This document shows positions 45,358 through 54,761 of a DNA stretch of 64,000 bases, piece after piece. The stretch is taken from contig NZ_JAQYUU010000003.1 of the NCBI RefSeq assembly GCF_028728205.1, positions 186,001 through 250,000 on the forward strand. Reading direction: 5' to 3'. The translations under genes were made by a program, and so were the position numbers. Source of the stretch: Clostridium sp. 'White wine YQ' (GTDB lineage Bacteria > Bacillota > Clostridia > Clostridiales > Clostridiaceae). Numbering within the stretch: the first letter of the stretch is position 1; each line of letters opens with the position of its first letter. The notes beneath the pieces were generated by a model. The model searched no databases, was not told the origin of the DNA, and saw nothing but the letters and a program-made list of their open reading frames with translations.

Positions 45358-46839
45358 TTAAAACTCAATTGTAAACTTAACTCCATTATCAATATTCTCA
45401 ATTCTATAATCAAACTGATGTAATTCTAATATCTTCTTTACAATGTAAAGTCCTAAACCACTACCACCAGTTTTTCGGTTTCTAGATTTCTCTACTCTAT
45501 AAAATGGTTCAAATAATTTATTTAAATGTTCCTCATTTATTGATGTACCTGTATTTACAACTTCCAAATAAGCTCTTGAATTATCTGGCTTACTTAATTT
45601 AATTACTATATTTTCTTCCTCTTTGGAATATTTTATTGCATTAATAATTATATTTGAAAATGCCTTATTTAGTCTGTCATAATCTCCTTCAATTGTAAAC
45701 TCCTTGTCTATGTCTATATTTAATCTAACCTTTTTTTCTTCAATGAAAAAGAACAGATCCTCCATTATATCACTTACTATTTCTGACAGATTTATTATAC
45801 TCTTATTTTCTAACTTCTCATTGCTCTCAAGCTTATATATATCTAAAAGCTCATAAACTAATTTCTCCATATCCTTCATTATAGAGAGAGATTTTTTTAA
45901 ATACTTATCTCTGTCTTTATAGGCTCCTATATTATAGAGCATACCTTCTATCTGTCCACTAACTGATGTTATTGGTGATTTTAACTCATGTGATATAGTT
46001 GCAACAAATTCTTGTCTTTCTTTCTCTCGTATTTTTTGCTTCTTTATATCATCTTTAAGCTTCATATTAGCATCTTTCAAGTCATCCATATTCTTTTGAA
46101 GATTACTAGCCAAAGTATTCAAGCTACTTGATAATTCGCCCATTTCATCCTTGCTAGATATTTCAGATTTAATACTAAAATCTAATTTAGATATTCTTCG
46201 AGCTACATCATTTAAGGTTAGTAGTGGGTCTGTTATCCTTCTTGAATAAATCAATGCAGTTCCTAAGGCTATAACGACTATAAATAAAAACATATATGGC
46301 ATTAAATATAATATAACCTTTGCAGCTTCATCAATTGGCTGAAGAGGAGCCTCAATCATTAAATAATAGCTGCTTGAATCATCTTTGAAATATACTTTTT
46401 GCGTATAGGCATAGATCTCTGAATTGTTCTTTTTATTTATTATTTTACCTGATGTATTACTATCTCCATTTAGCGGAGGCCCATCTGTTTTTTTATCTTG
46501 AGATATACCCTTAAGCCATTCATTTCCCGAAAATCTACTAAAAGAATTTGGTAAAAAAACCAAATTACTGCTATGATCTAGCAATACTAAGGATACATTA
46601 TAGTTTTTCATAAAATTATGTAGTAGTGTTTGTGATTCTTGATTGTCCTGAGATTTTATATTTGTCTTACTTAATTGCCCGCTTAATGTTTTTATACCTT
46701 TTTCAATATTCTTCATTTTATAATTATAATAGTACTTTGGTAAAGCAAGGTATAATGTTGTTAGAATTATCATTGTACAAACTATAAGAATTCCAGCTGT
46801 AGAAATAAAAATCTTAAATTTAATACTATTTCTCTTCAT
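45358..46839 (-). CDS. Sensor histidine kinase
   Basis: This 493-residue membrane kinase has a TM1 (about 10-32) and an extracellular sensor region (about 33-175). TM2 (about 178-198) leads to a HAMP domain. The HisKA box is ATISHELKSPITSVSGQ, followed by HATPase motifs (NIIINAIKYSKEE, GGSGLGLYIVKKI). It resembles PhoR-type kinases. The start overlaps the response regulator gene by 14 bp. The stimulus is unknown. Confidence 0.92.
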   Translation of the reverse strand: MKRNSIKFKIFISTAGILIVCTMIILTTLYLALPKYYYNYKMKNIEKGIKTLSGQLSKTNIKSQDNQESQTLLHNFMKNYNVSLVLLDHSSNLVFLPNSFSRFSGNEWLKGISQDKKTDGPPLNGDSNTSGKIINKKNNSEIYAYTQKVYFKDDSSSYYLMIEAPLQPIDEAAKVILYLMPYMFLFIVVIALGTALIYSRRITDPLLTLNDVARRISKLDFSIKSEISSKDEMGELSSSLNTLASNLQKNMDDLKDANMKLKDDIKKQKIREKERQEFVATISHELKSPITSVSGQIEGMLYNIGAYKDRDKYLKKSLSIMKDMEKLVYELLDIYKLESNEKLENKSIINLSEIVSDIMEDLFFFIEEKKVRLNIDIDKEFTIEGDYDRLNKAFSNIIINAIKYSKEEENIVIKLSKPDNSRAYLEVVNTGTSINEEHLNKLFEPFYRVEKSRNRKTGGSGLGLYIVKKILELHQFDYRIENIDNGVKFTIEF

Positions 46840-47500
46840 CTTTAAGCTCCAATCTATATCCTATACCTTTTACTGTCTGTATATAGGGCAACTTAAGTTT
46901 CTTTCTAATATTTTTAATATGTGCATCAACAATTCTATTCTCTCCAAAAAAGTCGTATCCCCATATCCTATCTAAAAGCATTTCTCTAGTAAGAACCTTA
47001 TGAACATTGTTCATTAACAAATGCAATATCTCAAATTCCTTAGTTGTAAATTCTAACTCTTCTCCATTCTCATATATTTTATATGTTTCATAATCAAGTT
47101 TTAAATTTCCATATTCAATTATATTTTCTTCTTCTTTCTTTATTCTCCTCAGTACAGCTTCAACTCTTTTTATTAAAATGTTGAAGGAGAATGGCTTTGT
47201 AATATAGTCATCAACATTAAAATCAAAAGCCTTTAATTGGTCTTTCTCATCATTTAGTGCCGTTAAAATAATTATTGGAACATTAGATTTATTTCTAATC
47301 ATCTTGCAGGTAGAAAACCCATCTAAATTAGGAAGCATAAGATCTAAAATAATCAGATCATAATCTCCATTTTTAAACTTATTTATACCTTCTATTCCGT
47401 CACTAGCTGTATCTACTTCATAATTTTCTGCCTTTAAAAATTCTGATATCAACTCTTGTATATCTAAATCATCTTCAATTACTAAAATATTTGTCTTCAT
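46826..47500 (-). CDS. OmpR-family response regulator
   Basis: This 224-residue regulator has a receiver domain, with acidic pocket IEDD, phosphorylated Asp in LIILDLMLPNLDG and the conserved Lys in DDYITKPFS. A C-terminal winged-helix DNA-binding domain contains LTREMLLDRIWGYDFFGENR and VDAHIKNIRKKL. GGGTGATGAT precedes the ATG at 47500; the ATG at 47512 lacks a ribosome site. It is first in the operon before its kinase. Confidence 0.9.
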   Translation of the reverse strand: MKTNILVIEDDLDIQELISEFLKAENYEVDTASDGIEGINKFKNGDYDLIILDLMLPNLDGFSTCKMIRNKSNVPIIILTALNDEKDQLKAFDFNVDDYITKPFSFNILIKRVEAVLRRIKKEEENIIEYGNLKLDYETYKIYENGEELEFTTKEFEILHLLMNNVHKVLTREMLLDRIWGYDFFGENRIVDAHIKNIRKKLKLPYIQTVKGIGYRLELKDEEK

Positions 47501-47600
47501 ATCATCACCCATTATAATTTTAATCTTCTAATATGAAAATTCAATGAATTTATCACAATTCACATTATTTAACCATATTTTATAGGCTAATATAAAAAGA

Positions 47601-47624
47601 AAAACAGAGGCATGCCTCTGTTTT
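47601..47624 (-). terminator. Terminator of the nucleoside ABC transporter operon
   Basis: AAAACAGAGGCATGCCTCTGTTTT is a perfect palindrome with a T-rich tail on the minus strand, after the last permease gene. Confidence 0.85.
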
Positions 47625-47661
47625 TATCTCAAAATTACTAATCACTTATTATTTAATATTT

Positions 47662-48594
47662 CTATCGCTTACCTTTTTCATAAGGTATTCCATCTGCTGC
47701 TGGTGCTTGTGTCTTTCCAACAAAACCTGCAAGTGCTACCATAGTTATTATATATGGGAATATTGCATATACTTCTGTTGGTAAGTTAAATCCAAATGCT
47801 TGCGATTTTAATTGTAGTGCATTTGCGAAACTGAATAGCAAACATGCCCACATAGTACCTACTGGTTTCCAGTTACCAAAGATTAATGCAGCTAGTGCAA
47901 TAAATCCTCTACCAGCTACCATTCCATCTCTATATAATGGAGTCATTCCTAATGATAATGCAGCTCCACCTAATCCAGCTAACATTCCAGAAATTACTAC
48001 ACATATATATCTTGTCTTATATACATTTATTCCAAGGGTATCAGCTGCTTGTGGGTGCTCTCCAACAGACCTAATTCTTAATCCCCATGGAGTCTTATAC
48101 ATAATAAAATGTGTAACTACAACTGCTATTATTGCTAAGAATACAAACCAGTTTAATCCAGAGATAAATCTTCCTACAACTGGTATATTTCTTATAATTT
48201 CAGGGACAGTATAATCTAGGCCATTAACACCATCAGTTTGGCCCCCTTTTCCGAATAACTTAAATATTAAGAAAGCTGCCAAAGCTTGTGAAAATAAGTT
48301 TATTGCCGTACCAGAGATTACTTGTTCAGCTCTAAGCGATATACTAAGGAAAGCATGCACTAATGCAATCAATCCACCAGCTATTACTGCAAAAACTAAC
48401 CCAACTAAAGCACTTCCTGTTATATGAGAACCATATACACCAAAAAATGCACCTATAATCATCATACCTTCAAGTCCGATATTTACTACTCCAGACTTTT
48501 CAGAAAAAACCCCTCCAAGTCCAGCAAAAATTAGTGGTGCTGCTAAAGCTAATGTGGAGGCTAAAAGTTCTACTATAATATTAATGCTACCCAT
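47662..48594 (-). CDS. nupQ: Nucleoside ABC transporter permease (NupQ/YufQ-like)
   Basis: This 310-residue inner membrane permease of the BMP/ribose-type ABC family has about 8-9 helices. Its segments FSEKSGVVNIGLEGMMIIGAF and RSVGEHPQAADTLGINV match YufQ/NupQ. It is the last gene of the four-gene transporter operon; it overlaps nupP by 8 bp and has AAGGAGG as Shine-Dalgarno. Confidence 0.88.
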   Translation of the reverse strand: MGSINIIVELLASTLALAAPLIFAGLGGVFSEKSGVVNIGLEGMMIIGAFFGVYGSHITGSALVGLVFAVIAGGLIALVHAFLSISLRAEQVISGTAINLFSQALAAFLIFKLFGKGGQTDGVNGLDYTVPEIIRNIPVVGRFISGLNWFVFLAIIAVVVTHFIMYKTPWGLRIRSVGEHPQAADTLGINVYKTRYICVVISGMLAGLGGAALSLGMTPLYRDGMVAGRGFIALAALIFGNWKPVGTMWACLLFSFANALQLKSQAFGFNLPTEVYAIFPYIITMVALAGFVGKTQAPAADGIPYEKGKR

Positions 48595-49678
48595 TTATCA
48601 TTGCCTCCTTCTTTTTCTTTTCTGAGAAGTATTTTACTATATAATCTGTAGCTACAAATATAATTATAATTGCTTGAATTAAGTAAACTATCTCCTTAGG
48701 AATTCCATTAAGTTGAAGTGTTTTTGAACTACTATCTAAAGCTCCAAATAAAACTGCTGCAAAAATACAACCAACAGGATTACTCTTCGCTAACAATGCT
48801 ACTGCCATTCCTGTAAATCCATATCCAGGTAAAGTACTTAAGTCATCCATATAGTATTTTCCACCAGCTAAATGTACTGCTCCTCCTAATCCTGCTACAG
48901 CTCCTGAAATAACCATCGCAAGAATTATGTTCTTTGCTATACTTATTCCACCATATTCTGCTCCAGAAGGATTTGTACCTACTGCTCTTAGTTCATACCC
49001 TATAGTTGTTTTCCATAATAACCAAGCAATAAATACTGCCACTACAATACCTATAACAACTCCGTAGTTAGCTTGATATTTAGGTATAAATCTAGCTAAT
49101 TTTGCACTATCCTCAATAATAGGTGTAGCGGATTTTCCTGCTGCCCCTAAAGGAGTTCTTAGGATTACAAAATTAGATACGTAAAGTGCTATATAATTCA
49201 TCATAATTGTGTTAATAACTTCATTTGTACCAAACCTTGCTTTTAGGTATCCAGGTATCCCTCCCCAAAGTGCTCCTGCTAATATACCTACTAGTATTAC
49301 TAGAGGAAGATGCGCTACTCCTGGCAATCCATGTATAGAACCAGTAACACCTGCTGCTAACATACCTACTACAAATTGTCCTTCAACACCGACATTAAAT
49401 AAACCAGTCTTAAAAGCTAATGCATTGGCAACTCCAGTAAATAATAATGGGGTTAAATAAAACACAGTGTTTAGTGTGTTCATCTGAGTACCAAAACTAC
49501 CCTTCCAAACAGTACTAAATAAGTCTCCTAATGCCCTTGGGTATTGTAAAATTGAATAACCTTTTGCCCAAACTACGAAAAATGTAGCAACAAATATAGA
49601 TATTACAATTGCAAAAATTGGGAAAAGTGTAGGTTTTATTATTTCGTAAATTTTATTTTCTTTATTATTTTTACTCAA
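48587..49678 (-). CDS. nupP: Nucleoside ABC transporter permease (NupP/YufP-like)
   Basis: This 363-residue permease is partner of NupQ. The family segments are FKTGLFNVGVEGQFVVGML and RAVGTNPSGAEYGGISI. The start is TTG with GAGGTG 7 nt upstream, overlapping the ATPase gene by 8 bp. Together the two permeases form the transmembrane pore. Confidence 0.88.
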   Translation of the reverse strand: MSKNNKENKIYEIIKPTLFPIFAIVISIFVATFFVVWAKGYSILQYPRALGDLFSTVWKGSFGTQMNTLNTVFYLTPLLFTGVANALAFKTGLFNVGVEGQFVVGMLAAGVTGSIHGLPGVAHLPLVILVGILAGALWGGIPGYLKARFGTNEVINTIMMNYIALYVSNFVILRTPLGAAGKSATPIIEDSAKLARFIPKYQANYGVVIGIVVAVFIAWLLWKTTIGYELRAVGTNPSGAEYGGISIAKNIILAMVISGAVAGLGGAVHLAGGKYYMDDLSTLPGYGFTGMAVALLAKSNPVGCIFAAVLFGALDSSSKTLQLNGIPKEIVYLIQAIIIIFVATDYIVKYFSEKKKKEAMING

Positions 49679-51212
49679 GGTCTTTCACCTCTTTCTTCTC
49701 GTCCTTTAAGCTTCCGCCTGCCATCAATATTCCTAATTTTTGTTCAGTTGCTTCTGCTCTGTCAAGAATATCCACAACTTGCCCATCATACATTACTGCT
49801 ATTCTATCTGAAAGAGCCATTATTTCATCTAGTTCTAATGAAACTAATAAAACAGCTTTTCCTTTATCTCTTTCATCAATTATTCTCTTATGAATATATT
49901 CAATAGCTCCAACATCCAAACCTCTTGTAGGCTGACATACTATTTGTAATGCTGGCTCCTTTGATATTTCTCTTGCTACTATTAACTTTTGTTGATTTCC
50001 TCCAGATAGCGCTGAAGCCATAACTTCATCATTCGGAGTTCTTACGTCAAATTGTTCAATTAAATCTTTAGTGTGCTTTCTTATTTCCTTATAATCCATA
50101 ACGATACCCTTTGAATATGGCTTCTTGTTATGGAATCCTAGAACTGCATTTTCAAAAAGAGAATATTTTAATATTAACCCTCTCTTATGTCTATCTTCGG
50201 GTACATGTCCAACTCCTGCTTCCATTACAGCTCTTGGAGATTTATTAAATATATCTTTACCATCTATCTTAATAGTTCCTGAAACTGCTTTTCTAAGTCC
50301 AGTTATTGCTTCTACAAGTTCTGATTGACCATTACCATCAACTCCGGCAATACCAAGAACTTCTCCTGATTTTACAGATAGGCTAAGGTCTTTAACTGCT
50401 GGTAGATTTCTATGATCATTTACATTTAATTTAGATATGCTTAAAACTTCATTTCCCATTTTAGCTTTTGATTTATTAATAACTAAATTAACTTTTCTAC
50501 CTACCATCAATTCAGCTAATTGATCTATATTAGTTTCCTTTGTCTTAACTATACCGGTAACTTTACCTCTTCTTATAATTGTTACTCTATCACTCATTTT
50601 CATTACTTCTTTTAACTTATGAGTAATAAGTATTACTGACTTTCCTTGTGCTTTTAAATTATCTATAATAACACCTAACTCTTCAATTTCTTGAGGAGTT
50701 AGTACTGCTGTTGGCTCATCTAATATAAGTATCTCTGCTCCTCTATACAAGGCTTTAAGAATTTCTACTTTTTGTTGTTGTCCTACTGTTATATCTTCAA
50801 TAATTGCGTTTGGATCTATTTTAAAACCATATTTTTTAGAAACCTCTACTACGTCATCAATGGCTTTTTTCATATCAATTTTCATGCCTTTTTTAGGCTC
50901 ATTACCTAAAATAATGTTTTCTGCTACAGTAAAATTGTGTACAAGCATAAAATGCTGATGTACCATACCAATACCTAGTTTTATTGCATCATTTGGATTA
51001 TTAATTTGGGCAAGCTTTCCATTTATGTATATTTCCCCTTTTTCTTGTTGGTATAACCCATAAAGGATATTCATTAAAGTGGTTTTGCCTGCCCCATTTT
51101 CTCCTAATAAAACATGTGTTTCTCCCTTTTCCAAATCAAAATTAACATCGTCATTTGCAATAGTGCCTGGGAATACTTTGGTTATGTTTTTCATTTCTAC
51201 CACTTTTGTCAC
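49671..51212 (-). CDS. nupO: Nucleoside ABC transporter ATPase with two ABC domains (NupO/YufO-like)
   Basis: This 513-residue ATPase carries two ABC domains in tandem, like RbsA. The first has GENGAGKTT, a TVGQQQK-type signature and LILDEPTAVLT. The second has GVDGNGQSE in place of Walker A, SGGNQQK and QIVCQPTRGLDVG, so its P-loop is altered as is usual for this family. It powers uptake of purine or other nucleosides. The GTG start at 51212 follows GGGAGAG by 7 nt. Confidence 0.9.
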   Translation of the reverse strand: MTKVVEMKNITKVFPGTIANDDVNFDLEKGETHVLLGENGAGKTTLMNILYGLYQQEKGEIYINGKLAQINNPNDAIKLGIGMVHQHFMLVHNFTVAENIILGNEPKKGMKIDMKKAIDDVVEVSKKYGFKIDPNAIIEDITVGQQQKVEILKALYRGAEILILDEPTAVLTPQEIEELGVIIDNLKAQGKSVILITHKLKEVMKMSDRVTIIRRGKVTGIVKTKETNIDQLAELMVGRKVNLVINKSKAKMGNEVLSISKLNVNDHRNLPAVKDLSLSVKSGEVLGIAGVDGNGQSELVEAITGLRKAVSGTIKIDGKDIFNKSPRAVMEAGVGHVPEDRHKRGLILKYSLFENAVLGFHNKKPYSKGIVMDYKEIRKHTKDLIEQFDVRTPNDEVMASALSGGNQQKLIVAREISKEPALQIVCQPTRGLDVGAIEYIHKRIIDERDKGKAVLLVSLELDEIMALSDRIAVMYDGQVVDILDRAEATEQKLGILMAGGSLKDEKKEVKDLE

Positions 51213-51332
51213 TTTTTATCTCTCCCATTCTTAAACAAACTTTTTAATAACTCCATAATAACTTTATAAGAGCTAGATAAATTTTTTTCATCTAGCTCTT
51301 ATATAATTGAAATTTTTACTCTGTCTTAATAA

Positions 51333-52406
51333 CTATTTTACTTCAACTGGCTTAAACGCCTTTAACTCATCTATAGTTGATGGAGCTGTTATTTTTCCAT
51401 CTTTTATAGCATCTTGATATTTTTGAACTAAGTCAAGAACGTCTTTAGAAGTGTTCTTGCTTGAAGTTTCTGCTATTCCGATAGCTCCTTCTTTAATTCC
51501 TAATACTACATTTTTTCCACCTTGGAATTTATCATCTACAACACTCTTTGTAGCTTCATATGTTGCAGTATCAACTCTCTTAATCATTGAAGAAAGTATA
51601 ATGTCAGCATATTGTGGAAGTGTTTGTGCTTGGTCCATATCTACTCCGATACCCCAAACTTTGTTACCAGCTTTGTTTGCTTCTTGAATTGCTTGGAACA
51701 TTCCAACTCCAACACCACCAGCAGCATGGTAAATTACGTCACAACCTGAGTTTATAAGATTTTGAGCTGCTTGTTTTCCTAATGCAGCATCAGCAAAACT
51801 GTTAACATATGCAACGTTTTTTCTATTTAGTAAATCTGCAGCTGCAGTTGGGTTTACTGATTCAACACCTGCTACAAATCCTGCTTCGAATTTATTTATA
51901 AGTGCTTCATCTTTTCCACCTATAAATCCAACTTTGTTAGTTTTTGTAGTCTTTCCAGCTATAACTCCCATTAAGAAAGATCCTTCTTGTTCCTTAAATG
52001 TATAAGAAACTACGTTTGGTTTATTTACAACTGTATCAACAATTGCAAACTTCTTGTCTGAGTACTTATCTGCTACATTTCCAAGAGCAGTTTCCATTTG
52101 GAATCCTATTCCGAAAACTAAATCTGATCCATCTGCAACTAGAGCATCTAGATTTGATTCATAGTCATCTTTAGTTTTTGATTCTACTGCTTTGTAACCT
52201 ACTTTTAGGTCAGTTTGAGCTTTTTTGATACCAGCATCTGCTGATTGGTTAAATGACTTATCATTTAATCCACCTTCATCTGTTGAAAGTCCTACCTTTA
52301 TTTCCTTTGTAGTTTTAGTAGTAGAATCATCTTTCTTTGCACATCCAGCAAATAAAGTTGCAACTACTGCTATAGCAGAAATTGATGCTATTAATTTTTT
52401 ATTCAT
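51333..52406 (-). CDS. nupN: BMP family nucleoside-binding lipoprotein
   Basis: This 357-residue lipoprotein (lipobox FAGC) is the extracellular binding protein of the ABC system. STDEGGLNDKSFNQSADAG and GFIGGKDEALINKFEAGF are hallmark BMP segments, with AAGGVGVGMFQAIQEA further on. In B. subtilis the corresponding NupN binds guanosine. It is the first gene of the operon, 120 bp before nupO. Confidence 0.9.
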   Translation of the reverse strand: MNKKLIASISAIAVVATLFAGCAKKDDSTTKTTKEIKVGLSTDEGGLNDKSFNQSADAGIKKAQTDLKVGYKAVESKTKDDYESNLDALVADGSDLVFGIGFQMETALGNVADKYSDKKFAIVDTVVNKPNVVSYTFKEQEGSFLMGVIAGKTTKTNKVGFIGGKDEALINKFEAGFVAGVESVNPTAAADLLNRKNVAYVNSFADAALGKQAAQNLINSGCDVIYHAAGGVGVGMFQAIQEANKAGNKVWGIGVDMDQAQTLPQYADIILSSMIKRVDTATYEATKSVVDDKFQGGKNVVLGIKEGAIGIAETSSKNTSKDVLDLVQKYQDAIKDGKITAPSTIDELKAFKPVEVK

Positions 52407-52442
52407 ACCTCATACCTCCAATATGTTATCGCTTACGCTTAA

Positions 52443-52471
52443 ATATTATCTCACTAAACTACCGTAGTCAA
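52443..52471 (-). promoter_or_regulatory. Promoter of the nucleoside transporter operon
   Basis: On the minus strand TTGACT (52466-52471) is followed after 17 nt by TAATAT (52443-52448), about 36 nt before the lipoprotein start. Confidence 0.7.
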
Positions 52472-52783
52472 TGAAATTTTTTAAAAATAATGGAAATACA
52501 TTTTTTTTTTTATATTTTATTAATTAAATTTCGTTTTTTTAACAGATTTTATTATTTCCACAGCAGTTTTTAATGATATTCTATTGAAAAAAGTAAATAA
52601 TACCTTTCTTTTTCCTATTATTTGTTAAATTAATAGACAATATACTCTGGTTTTTTATTAAATTAATAAAAAATTCTTCATCAGCTGTTTCGATTCAAGT
52701 ATCACATATTTTTCTCTAAAAATCTAGTGGTATCTTAGATGTAATTTATTCATATTTATACATATTATTAATGAAGCTTACAA
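52472..52783. other. Intergenic region with no recognised gene
   Basis: It is very A/T-rich with long T-runs. I see no riboswitch core, purine or otherwise, upstream of the transporter operon, and no clear terminator for apbE. Confidence 0.5.
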
Positions 52784-53836
52784 TTAATTCATCAATTTAA
52801 AATTATTATCTGTTATTTTAAAATTATTTTTTAAACCTGAAGTAACATATACCTTGTTATCTTTCGTAACAAATATTGCTTCAATACCTTTTTGGCTTTC
52901 AATAAACTTCAATCCGTTATCCACACCAAAACAAAATGCCTTTGCTAAAGCATCCCCGTCTATTGATTTATCTGTAATAATTGAAACACTTGCAAGTTCA
53001 TTATCAACAGGATATCCAGTTGAAGTATCTAAAATGTGATGATACTTCTTACCATCCTTAATAAAATATCTTTCATATATACCTGATGTAACTACAGCTT
53101 TATTAGTTACTTCTATTGTTCCTAAGTAATCTCCTCTTTCATTATTGGGATTTTGCACCCCAATCTTCCAATCCGTACCATCAGTCTTAGAACCTACTGT
53201 TAAAATGTTTCCACCTAAATCTATAATAGCATGACTTACCCCGTTACTTTTTAAAACCTCTGCTACTGCATCACCAGCATAACCTTTAGCTATTCCACCT
53301 AAATCTAATGACATTCCAGGTTCCTTTAACATAACTTCTTTTGTATCTTCTTTTAGAAGAACATTTTTATAATTAACAAGTGATTTTGCTTGATTTATTT
53401 GTTCTTGTGTTGGAAGTGGTTCAGTATCATTTTCTTTTCTTTGATTTACATGCCAAAGCTTAACTAGTGGTCCAATGCTAATATCAAATTTTTCGCTAGT
53501 TAAATCACCATATTTTATTCCTTCTTTTATAACATAGAAGGTGTTATCAGATACTTTTACATATCCTTTCCCAGCCTGATTATTTACTGCTGAAATCTCA
53601 CTGTCCTCATTGGCTGCATTCATTTTTTTATCTATTTCTCTTAACTTATCAAATGCCTTATCTAAAACATCACTTGATACATTATCATATATCGTTACTT
53701 TACATGGCGTATCTAGCAATATTTCGCTTTTTGAAATTGGTTCTGCTGTTTTTTTGCTACAAGAAACTAAGCTTCCTATTAATGATAATGTAATTGTTCC
53801 TAAAATTAGTCCTTTAAAAACTCTACCTTTAGTCAT
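52784..53836 (-). CDS. apbE: FAD:protein FMN transferase (ApbE lipoprotein)
   Basis: ApbE attaches FMN to Thr/Ser residues of exported proteins such as Rnf or related redox subunits. The 350-residue lipoprotein has lipobox LVSC, SLDLGGIAKGYAGDAV near the middle and the Mg-binding region SIDGDALAKAF. TSTGYPVDNELASV is also family-like. It sits outside any clear operon; no flavinylated partner is nearby. Confidence 0.9.
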   Translation of the reverse strand: MTKGRVFKGLILGTITLSLIGSLVSCSKKTAEPISKSEILLDTPCKVTIYDNVSSDVLDKAFDKLREIDKKMNAANEDSEISAVNNQAGKGYVKVSDNTFYVIKEGIKYGDLTSEKFDISIGPLVKLWHVNQRKENDTEPLPTQEQINQAKSLVNYKNVLLKEDTKEVMLKEPGMSLDLGGIAKGYAGDAVAEVLKSNGVSHAIIDLGGNILTVGSKTDGTDWKIGVQNPNNERGDYLGTIEVTNKAVVTSGIYERYFIKDGKKYHHILDTSTGYPVDNELASVSIITDKSIDGDALAKAFCFGVDNGLKFIESQKGIEAIFVTKDNKVYVTSGLKNNFKITDNNFKLMN

Positions 53837-53971
53837 TTGTCTTCCTCCATTTTTGAAACTGTACTATAGATATTTTAACATAATGATTGATGAATTCAAT
53901 AAAAGTATTTCTATTAATTCATATATTAATGATAAAATAAATACCATAAATATTTTAAAGGAGTATATAAA

Positions 53972-54367
53972 ATGAAAAATACCTTAAATCTACGTAAAAT
54001 ACATCATGTTGCAATTATTTGTTCAAACTATGATATATCTAAAAATTTCTATGTTAATATACTAGGCCTAAATATTATTCGTGAAGTTTATAGGGAAGAA
54101 AGGAACTCATATAAACTTGATTTATCTATTGGTGAAAGTCAACTCGAACTTTTTTCATTCCCAAATCCGCCAAAGAGGCCGAGTTATCCTGAGGCTTGTG
54201 GTCTTAGGCACCTATCTTTTGAAGTTTGCGATATAGAAGCTTCAGTAAAATATCTTAATTCACATAATATTGAAGTTGAGCCTATAAGAATTGATGAATT
54301 TACTGGCAAAAAGTTTACATTCTTTAGTGACCCGGACAATTTACCTATTGAAATTTATCAATTTTAA
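53972..54367 (+). CDS. VOC family (glyoxalase-like) protein
   Basis: This 131-residue single-fold protein has metal-binding residues typical of the YaeR/GloA2-type VOC branch: HHVAIICSNYDISKNFYVN at the start, ESQLELF, LRHLSFEV and a final NLPIEIYQF. Members bind a metal through two His and two Glu. The substrate is unknown. AAAGGAG precedes the ATG. It lies just upstream of a T-box leader. Confidence 0.85.
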   Translation: MKNTLNLRKIHHVAIICSNYDISKNFYVNILGLNIIREVYREERNSYKLDLSIGESQLELFSFPNPPKRPSYPEACGLRHLSFEVCDIEASVKYLNSHNIEVEPIRIDEFTGKKFTFFSDPDNLPIEIYQF

Positions 54368-54429
54368 ATTTTCAAAATATTCTTGACATTGTTTTTGCAT
54401 AGTTATACAATACTAACAATAACCAATTT

Positions 54430-54724
54430 AATATCAAAGACTTTGATGAGGAGGAGTATATATTCTCTGGATTTAAAGAGAGGGAAAGCTTGGTGTAAAT
54501 TTCCCATGAAGGAACTATAGAAGGTAGCCTCGGAGTCGTTAATCGAAATGAGAAGAGTAGAATTAAACGTAGTCTCAACGTTAAAGGAGAAGTAGTATCG
54601 GTATTAAGGTTTTACCTATTTATGCCCGTACTATATTTAAGAGTGTATTATTTTTATACAAAATTAGGTGGTACCGCGGAGATTCAACCTTCGTCCTTAT
54701 ATATAGGACGAAGGTTTTTTTATT
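54430..54724 (+). promoter_or_regulatory. T-box leader of ilvBN
   Basis: The leader contains the T-box antiterminator core AGGTGGTACCGCGG (54666-54679). Stem I pieces AGAGAGGGAAAGCTTGGTG and AAGGTAGCCTCGGAG are also present. The terminator is the CCTTCGTCC/GGACGAAGG stem with T-run. The likely specifier codon is GTA (valine), just before GCCTCGGAG. Uncharged tRNA should switch on the acetolactate synthase genes. The specifier reading is tentative. Confidence 0.85.
54687..54724 (+). terminator. T-box terminator
   Basis: AACCTTCGTCC and GGACGAAGGTT pair and are followed by a T-run. It is the terminator alternative of the T-box switch. Confidence 0.85.
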
Positions 54725-54761
54725 TTATAGAAAATTAATTTATTTAAAGGAGTGTTTATTA

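Noticed and set aside
52407-52783. Purine riboswitch upstream of the nucleoside transporter
   Set aside because: The three-way junction core and its conserved loops are absent.
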